A model generated the notes under the pieces. The model was given only the letters and a program-made list of their open reading frames with translations. It ran no database searches and was not told the DNA's origin. Shown here one piece after another: positions 1 through 7,200 of a DNA stretch of 8,768 nucleotides; position 1 is the stretch's first letter; each line of letters starts with the position of its first letter. The DNA is from Chloroflexota bacterium (GTDB lineage: Bacteria; Chloroflexota; UBA6077): the NCBI GenBank assembly GCA_021788565.1, contig JAJYKO010000168.1, positions 1 through 8,768 of the forward strand. The letters are read 5' to 3'. The position numbers and the translations under genes were made by a program.

Positions 1-61
1 GGATCATCGCCAGTCCCTCTTCCGGGATGAGCCGCGTCACATAGACTCGCGGTTTCGCCAT
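1..61 (-). CDS. D-isomer 2-hydroxyacid dehydrogenase (glyoxylate/hydroxypyruvate reductase type), N-terminal fragment
   Basis: Only the first 20 codons are inside the window; the gene runs off the left edge. The peptide begins MAKPRVYVTRLIPEEG, which is the characteristic first beta strand and turn of GyaR/GHRPR-type D-2-hydroxyacid dehydrogenases (usually M-x-K-P-x-V-[FY]-[VI]-T-R-x-I-P-E-x-G). Family knowledge: these are cytoplasmic NAD(P)H-dependent enzymes of about 320-335 residues that reduce glyoxylate or hydroxypyruvate; the catalytic Arg/Glu/His and the Rossmann motif lie further downstream and cannot be checked here. The ATG at 61 is supported by an AAGGAG ribosome binding site 10 nt upstream and a consensus-like promoter just before it. 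The assignment rests on a short stretch, so family-level confidence is good but substrate is unknown. Confidence 0.72.
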   Translation of the reverse strand, partial: MAKPRVYVTRLIPEEGLAMI

Positions 62-71
62 TTTGCGCCTA

Positions 72-77
72 CTCCTT
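72..77 (-). promoter_or_regulatory. Ribosome binding site of the dehydrogenase gene
   Basis: Reading the minus strand, AAGGAG lies 10 nt before the ATG at 61. It fixes the start codon, because no other in-frame ATG with such a site is near. Confidence 0.75.
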
Positions 78-93
78 CGAAAATCCGACGGGC

Positions 94-122
94 AGTGTAG
101 CACCAAAGGTTACCCCCGTCAA
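94..122 (-). promoter_or_regulatory. Sigma-70-type promoter of the dehydrogenase gene
   Basis: On the minus strand there is a -35 box TTGACG (117-122), a 17-nt spacer (100-116) and a -10 box TACACT (94-99), preceded by TG one base upstream (extended -10). The predicted transcription start is near 87, giving a 5' leader of about 26 nt that contains the AAGGAG site. The gene therefore has its own promoter and does not need read-through from the RHS gene upstream. Confidence 0.75.
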
Positions 123-793
123 GGGAAAGAAAACGCGGGCGGTTAGAAACCGCAGCAACACAAAGCAAAGTCGGTGCCGCATAGAGCGCGGGGTCTGCGA
201 CCTCCGCCGACTGGTTCTCAAATGAGGAGGGTCGGAGACCCTGGGATCCGTGGTTGCCGGTGGTCCGGTGTTGTGCCTTTGAAGTTTTGCGCGCAGAGAC
301 GAGTGGGCCAATCGCTCGTGCGTGAGACTGTGGGAGCCGCGCTTTGGCGGGAGTGGATGCAGCTTACCAGCCCACGGAGACCAGCTGCCACGTGTCGGCG
401 CTTCTCGTCCGAACTGGGCGGATGTCCTCGCCGGGGCTGGCGCGGGCCACCGAGTCGGGGCGGGTTTTCCGCCGCGCGCTGGTCTAGCAATAGTGACGGT
501 GAAAGTCGGGCGGCGCGAAAGGAATCATATTTCGAAGACGGATATATCTGAAGCGATCGGAGGCCCCGCTCAAACGGGAGGTTTTGGATGAGTGCAGCTC
601 GAGAGTGCCGTCAATTCAAATGGCGGCATTCTTCGCGCCCTCGCTCTCTTGCCGTGATCACCTGGCTGTAGTCAGTACTGGGACCATGTATCACTTCATG
701 CAGCCACTGCTATCCCCATTGCACTTCTGACTAATATCTGCCCTTGCGCTCCCGGCCAATACAGGAAAGATGCCGAGGGCGTTTGCATGTCCC
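123..793. other. Intergenic region of about 670 bp with no convincing gene
   Basis: This stretch lies between the RHS stop codon and the dehydrogenase promoter. Open frames on both strands are low-complexity, arginine/proline-rich translations without ribosome binding sites or recognisable motifs. I found no tRNA, SRP RNA, tmRNA or transposase-like sequence by eye, and no clear intrinsic terminator behind the RHS stop. The one strong structure is the hairpin at 191-241. The region could hold decayed accessory DNA or an unrecognised RNA, but nothing in it proves either. Confidence 0.6.
191..241. repeat. Long imperfect inverted repeat (REP-like hairpin)
   Basis: The arm at 191-205 (GGGTCTGCGACCTCC) pairs with 226-241 (GGAGGGTCGGAGACCC), giving 14 base pairs with one G-G mismatch and one bulged G around a 20-nt loop. 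No T-run follows on either strand, so it does not look like an intrinsic terminator. GC-rich palindromes built on GGTC-x-C/G-GACC are typical of dispersed extragenic palindromes in some bacterial genomes; whether this one is repeated elsewhere cannot be told from one window. It shares the octamer GGGTCTGC with the hairpin at 8061-8103 (read on the minus strand). Confidence 0.55.
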
Positions 794-1270
794 TCATCTT
801 AGTGTTTCAGCACGCACGTCTCTACACGCCCGACCAGGTGGCTCACCCCAACCATCGTATGCGCCACCTCCTCCACTCCCTGGAATGAATCTGCCTAGGT
901 AGACCGGGACATCGTAATCAGGGTATAGAATTCGATCAAGCCAATCCCCCACTGGATCACTCACCGATTCCTTGGCAAGCCCCAGGTTAAGTCCAACCAG
1001 GGAACCGGAAAGGCCACAACCAAAGCCGCATCTCGATAGCCCCTCAATCAGACTAGTAGCATGCCCTCCACCCCGAATGAGGTTACTGACGGGAGCGAAT
1101 AGTCGATTGACAGCAAACGCAACGGTGGCGTGGACTACAGGACGAAACTCCATTCGCCTGTAGCCCGTCCCGTCCGGCTCCGGGGCGTTGACGGGTGAGG
1201 GATGACTTAGAGCGGCGAATACAACGGCTCCCGTAACTCCGAGGCCGACCACAGCCACGAGGATAAATTT
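794..1270 (-). other. Unrecognised 158-residue C-terminal region after the RHS core
   Basis: Residues 2221-2378 directly follow DPSG. They open with a hydrophobic helix (ILVAVVGLGVTGAVVFAALS, 2223-2242). Then come a PVVHATVAFAVNRLFAPVSN segment, a glycine-rich stretch containing CGFGCGLSGSLVGLNLG (2301-2317) and a Gly/Arg-rich tail. I do not recognise a nuclease, deaminase, ADP-ribosyltransferase or peptidase signature. It could be a pore-like or membrane-inserting effector, a membrane anchor of the cage, or a decayed tail. Confidence 0.5.
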
Positions 1271-4200
1271 GCCGCTTGGGTCAACGTACGTCGCCGAATT
1301 ATTCTGGGTGTATGGATACTTGGCCAAGCTCTGCGCCTGATCAGCCAAACCATGGAATGGGTCTGGGCTCAGAAACCGGCCAGTGCCAGGATCGTAGTAT
1401 CTCGCCCGCAGATAAATCAACCCCGTCTCATCATCCGTCTGCTGGCCTGTAAACCTGAAGCTGCTATTTTCACCGGTCGCACTGCGTACCGCCCCGAACG
1501 CATCATAGTTGTAACTCGCCACACTCTGCCCGCTGCCATTACTCATTACCCTGGTCGAGCCCAGCCCATCCGCATGAAAGTACGTGGGGACACCATTGTT
1601 GTCATACTGGGCTAAGAGATCCGCTCCATACAGGTAGCTCGTCGCCGTGCCTCCGGTGGTCTCGGTGAGCACTAGGGGCAGAGGAGTATCGATGTCATAG
1701 GCATAATTCGTCGCGGTGCTATTCACGGTCTTGCGACTGCGCTTGCCGTCTCCGTCATACGTCATCTGCACGGTCGTCGTCCCCGTCACCACCCGCGTCA
1801 ACCGGTTCGCCACATCATACTGGTAGGAGCTCGTCCCCTTGCTCAACTGGTTCCCATTGCTATCCCACGTGAAGGAGGTCCCTCCCGCCGTCAGCAGCCG
1901 GTCCGCGCTGTCATAGGAGTAGCCCGTCACCCCGTTCACCGTGCTCGTCATCGTCGTCCGGTTGCCCATGGCATCATAGCGATACTGCGTGCTCGTCCCG
2001 TCGGGATAGCTCACTCCCGACAGCCGGTACAGCCCGTCATAGGAATAGTCGGTCGTCCCCTCGCTATCGACCATCTGGCTCCGGTTGCCCACATTATCGA
2101 GCGCGTAGCGGGCGAAGAAGAGCGTCCCACTCCCAGGCGTGGTCGTCGTGATCGCCGTGGAGCGGTTGAGGGAGTCGTAGGTGTAGGCGGTGTGCGCCCC
2201 AGTCGGATAATCGAGGGCGGTCCGGTTGCTCGCAGCATCATAGGTATAGGTGAAGACGCGGCTCCCCCAGTCGGTGACTGTCTGCAGGCGGTCGGCCGCA
2301 TCGTAGCTGTAAGTCGCTATGTTGTTGTTCGGATAGGTGAGGCTCGTCCGGTTCCCTACCGCATCATAGGTGTAGCGGACGGTGCCGGAGGGTGCTTGGA
2401 CTTGGGTCAGGCGATCCAACCCGTTATAGGTATAGCTTGTGGTGCCAATGGGGTCCGCCATGCTGAGCCGATTCCCCACGGCATCGTAGGTGTAGTTCAC
2501 CTGGTAGGTCGGATACTGGATGCGCGTGAGCCGGTTCAGTGCATCGTAGGTGAAGGTGGTCGTCTGACCGTTCGCGTCGAGTACGCTCGTCTTGTTCCCG
2601 TTCGCATCATACCCGTAGGTCGTCGTGTGGGAGAGAGGATCGGTGACCGTCTTGAGCCGATTTAGTTCGTCGTAGGTGTAGGTCGTGGTATGGTTGTTCG
2701 CATCAATCATCCCCGTCTTGTTGCCCACCGCGTCATAGGTGTAGGTAACGTGACTCCCCAGCGTGTCGGTCACCACGGCCAGTTGGTCTTTCTCATCGTA
2801 GCTAAAGCGCGTGAGATTCCCGCTCGCATCCGTGGTCGCAATCTTGTTCCCCACATTGTCGTAGGAATAGCTAGTGGAGTGGTTGAGCGGGTCGAGAACG
2901 CCGGTCAGGTTATTATTGTTGTTATAGGAGAACTGGGTGGTGTGGTTGAGCGGATCGCTTTGGGACAATTGGCGGCCGCCATTATCGAAGGAGGCACTCG
3001 TGGTGTGGGTGAGCGGGTCGGTGATCGAGATGCGGTCGCCGTTGGGGTTGTAGGTGTAGCGGGTGATGTGACTCTGGGCATCGGTGACGGAGGTGAGGAG
3101 GCCGCGGCTATTGTACCCAAAGCCGGTCGTGCCGCTGATGTTGGTCGTCGTCTGCAGGTTACCGTGGAGGTCGTAGGTATTCGTGATGGTGCGGCCGAGA
3201 GCATCCGTCTTGAAGAGGAGGTTGTTGTGGGTGTCGTAGGTGAAGCGGGTGACGCGGGTGAGGGCATCGGTGATGACGGTGGTGTTGCCGAGGGAGTCGT
3301 AGCTGTAGCGCGTGGTAGAGCCGCGCTTGTCCGTCACTTGCGTCCGGTTGTTGTCCCCATCGTAGATATAGGAAATTGTGTGAATCAGAGCGTCCTTCTC
3401 GCTCGTGATCCGGAATAGATTATCATAGGTATACACAGTTGCGTGAGTCTTGGCATCGGTCACTGTGGTGCGAAGGTTTGTTGTGTCGTAAGAGAAGGTC
3501 GTGAGGTTCAGCTTGGCGTCGCGTTGCTCGATGACTCGGCCGCCCGCGTCATAGGTGTTCTGGACGAAGGTGTGGTTATTGGCATCGGTGATGCTCACTA
3601 GCCGATGGTTAGCGTCATAAGCATAGGTGGTGATCTTGCCGCGCGCGTCCGTGGAGGTGGCCAGGTCACCGCTCGGGTCATAACCGAAAGAGATCGCACG
3701 GCCGATAGGATCCGTCATTACGCTGATGCGTCCGGCGGCATCAGGAGTGAAGCTAAACGTGCGCCCCCCCGGGTCCGTGAGACTGGATAGAAGGCCTCCT
3801 GAATAGTTGAGAGTGACCGTGTTCCCGTTCTTGTCGACAACCGAGGCGAGTTTGCCCGACCCATTGAAATTGAACTTGGTTTGATCTTTGCGTGTCAGGG
3901 CATACAGGCCGGAACTGAACGTCAGCTGATCAAAGATCCCGGCAGGTGCAGAGAAAGACCCATCCGGGTTCTGAGTGAACCGATCGACTCTTCCATCCGC
4001 CCCCGTCACAAGGACGGTGTTGCCGGCGCCGGTCGCCTCGGCAACGACGGACCAATTGTAGCCGTGTGTCCAGCCATAACCGAGAGGCCCGTTCGTCGAC
4101 GCGTTCGCCGAGTTGTACGACCGCTGGAAAGTGAAAGGCAGACCGATGCTCGGAACGGAAAGGTCCGTATGCTGGTAGGTATAGTTCCCGAAAACGACAT

Positions 4201-7200
4201 TCACCGGCTCCGCGACGAATCCTGTCCAAGAGGTGGATGGAGAGGCATTATGGGGTACATAGGCGCTCTTGCCGATCCAGGGATCGAACAGAACGTTGTC
4301 GCTGACGCGGTCTCCGGTCCCGTAGGGGTTACTCGGATGCCGAGGACCACTGTCGCTCCCCCACCAGTTGTTCCGAGCATCTATCGTGACAGCCCTGGAG
4401 TTATAGAGTCCGTAACCGCTGTTCGAATAGAAACTGTTGGCACCTGAAATTGCGATCCCTGAGCTGGGATTGCCGGCCGGCGAGACAGAGACACCATTGC
4501 CCTGGGCCCAGGCAAAGGTCGAGTGGCTGATGCTCGCGGCGCCAGCTAAAGAGACCAGCTGCGCTAAGTAGCCGCCATAGCGCACGGTCACGTAATCAAA
4601 GTTGAGGCTCCCATCCGCAAAGGCCGGGTTGCTGGTCGCCTGGATCTGAATTTGACCCCAGTCGCCGGGGCCCGGAACGGTGATGTTCCCGTCGTTGTTC
4701 GTATCCCCGCCCACCGAGTCGTCTTTGATGGAGGTGAAATAGATCGGGTTGGCCGAGGTGCCGATGGCGTTCAGCGTGGCCCGATACTGGACGACGAGGG
4801 AAGCACCGCCGACCATTTTGATGATCGTGCCCCCCGGAATGGTGAGCGTCGCCAGGGAGGGAACGGTGGCCTGGCCAAGGATGGCGTGCAGATAACCGCC
4901 AAAGTTCTGCCAGGTGCCGCTCGTGAGATTGCCGGTCACTCCGATGGCCGAATACTGGTTTCCGGTAAACGTGTTCCCACTGTACGTGGGCACCTGCTGC
5001 GGATAGCCGCCATTGATCATGACCGGATAATTCCAACCGCTCACCGTGTTGTTCGTGAGCGCGGGGGTGGAATTGCTCAGCTGGATGCCATATCCCGAGT
5101 ACCCGCCCGAGTGCGTGATGGTGTTGTTGCTAATCGTCGCACCGGTCGAGTTGTCCAGGTGAAGGGGGTTCTCGGAAAAGGTTGAGCCGGTAATAGTCGC
5201 CGCTCTGCCGTTCAGAAACACTCCGGCTCCAGAAGCTTGAGCGAAGGTCGAGGCATTGATGGTGACGGCGGAGCTGGGATTGCCGGCCGGCGAGACAGAG
5301 ACACCATTGCCCTGGGCCCAGGCAAAGGTGGAGTGGCTGATGCTCGCGGCGCCGGCTAAAGAGACCAGCTGCGCTAAGTAGCCGCCATAGCGCACGGTCA
5401 CGTAATCAAAGTTGAGGCTCCCATCCGCAAAGGCCGGGTTGCTGGTCGCCTGGACTTGAATCTCGCCCCAGTCGCCGCGGGCCGGGACAGTGATGTTCCC
5501 GTCGTTGTTCGTATCCCCGCCCACCGAGTCGTCTTTGATGGAGGTGAAATAGATCGGGTCGGCGGAGGTGCCAGTCGCACTCAGCGCGGCACCTGCCTGA
5601 ATCTGCATGGAGGTGTTGGCGTTGAACTTGACGATCACGCCTGGCTCAAGCGTCAGGGTCGCTCCGCTGTTAACCGTCACATTGCACGTCACGACGTAGA
5701 CGTTGTAGGCAGCCGGGAGGTAAGTGTTCTGCGTGATATTGCCACACAGCGTCCTGGGCGTTGCGGTCACATTGAGGCCGGCTGATGTATTATGGATGAT
5801 GGTGCCGCTCTGGCCTTGGACAGAGAAGGAATAGGCGGAGGCAGGTGTCGTGACTGCGGTGCTTATCGTGACGAGCGTAGAGCTACTTGGCAGCACAGGA
5901 TTGTTGCCAAACGCCCCTGTGGCTCCGGATGGCAGGTTCGCTAGCGTCAGAGTGACAGGAGAGGCGAAGCCATTTGTTCCGGTGACGAGGACCCTGTAGG
6001 TGACACTCGCTCCCTGGCTCACGGAATGCGAAGCCGGAGCAATGCCCACTGTAAAATCCGCCGTGGCCTGGACGTTGAGGGTGATCGGGACGGTATGATT
6101 GATACCACCGCCACTGCCCTGCAGAGTGAGGGGATAGGTTGAGATCGGCGTTGCGCTGGAAGTGGTCACCGTCAGGACCAAGGAAGCATTCGTAGTGACG
6201 GGGTTGAGAGCGAAGGTTCCGCTCGCTCCCGCGGGCAGCCCCGAGACCGAGAGCGAGACCGGAGAAGAGAAGCCGTTGGTCCCGGTCACGCGGAGGGTAT
6301 AGGTGATAGAACTCCCTTGCGAGATGGACTGAGAAGTCGGCTGGGCTCCAATCTGGAAATCGGGCGGGATGGGCTGTATGACGAGATTGAAAGGCAGGGT
6401 ATGAGTGAGCCCGCCCCCGCTCCCTTGGAGAGAGATCGGATAGGTGGCGGTCGTCGTCGTCAGGGCGGTACGGAGAGTGAGGACTGCCGAGCCACTCGGG
6501 GTGATGGGATTGGCCGTCAGCGCCGCGCTCACTCCCGCGGGGAGCCCCGCGAGGGAGAGCGTGACCGGCGAAGCGAAGCCATAGGTCCCCGTGAGGAGAA
6601 GAGTGGAAGTGACGCTGCTCCCCTGGATGACCGACAGCGAGACCGGCTCCAGCCCCACCTGGAAATCGGGTGGCGGCTGGACTTGAAGGGTGAGGGAAGC
6701 GGTATGCGTCACCCCTCCCCCGCTCGCCTGCACGGTGAGCGGATAGGTGCCGACTGTGGTCGTCGGGGCAACGGAGAGGGTGAGGACGGGGGAGGCATTG
6801 AGAGTGACGGGATTGGCGGAGACCGTCTCCTCGACTCCGGCTGGGAGACCGCCGAGCGAGAGGGAGACACTCGAGCTAAAGCCGCCCGTGGCGGTGAGAC
6901 CGAGCGTGAAAGAGATGCTATTTCCTTGAGACACCGTCCGGCTACTCGGTTGGACGCTCAGTTGAAAGTCAGGTTGCGGAGGCGCCTGGACAATCAGAGC
7001 AAGCGAGACCGTACGAGTGAGAGTGCCGCTCGTCCCCTGGAGGGTGAGGGCGTGGGTGCCAACGGGCGTCGAGTGCTGGGTGGTGACGGTAAGGACCGTG
7101 GAGTGACCGGGTGAAAGCGAACCGGTTCCGAATGAAGCACCGGCTCCCGAGGGCAGTCCGAGGAGGGTGAGGGAGACGGGACCGGGCAGGGCGCCGGTGG

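Noticed and set aside
218..490. Minus-strand frame of 90 codons downstream of the RHS gene, considered as an immunity gene
   Set aside because: Begins with TTG, no ribosome binding site, low-complexity Arg/Pro composition, overlaps the palindrome.
174..551. Open frame of 125 codons on the plus strand
   Set aside because: Arg/Gly/Pro-rich translation, no ribosome binding site, overlaps the hairpin at 191-241, no recognisable motif; typical chance frame in GC-rich DNA.
566..585. CCCG/CGGG stem followed by GGTTTT as a terminator
   Set aside because: Only four base pairs and a broken T-run; too weak.
588..671. 27-codon frame (plus) with GGGAGG six to seven bases before its ATG
   Set aside because: Good spacing to a ribosome binding site, but no promoter, no family resemblance, and very short; not enough to call a gene.
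2690..3418. Long plus-strand frame (242 codons) inside the YD repeats, and others at 2192-2665, 6317-7114 and 7373-7936
   Set aside because: These are antisense shadows of a repetitive GC-rich gene; the minus-strand frame is continuous and has clear domains.
1694..3688. Periodic 63-bp pattern considered as a CRISPR array or DNA satellite
   Set aside because: The period comes from the 21-residue YD protein repeat; the DNA units are diverged and have no constant repeat/spacer structure.
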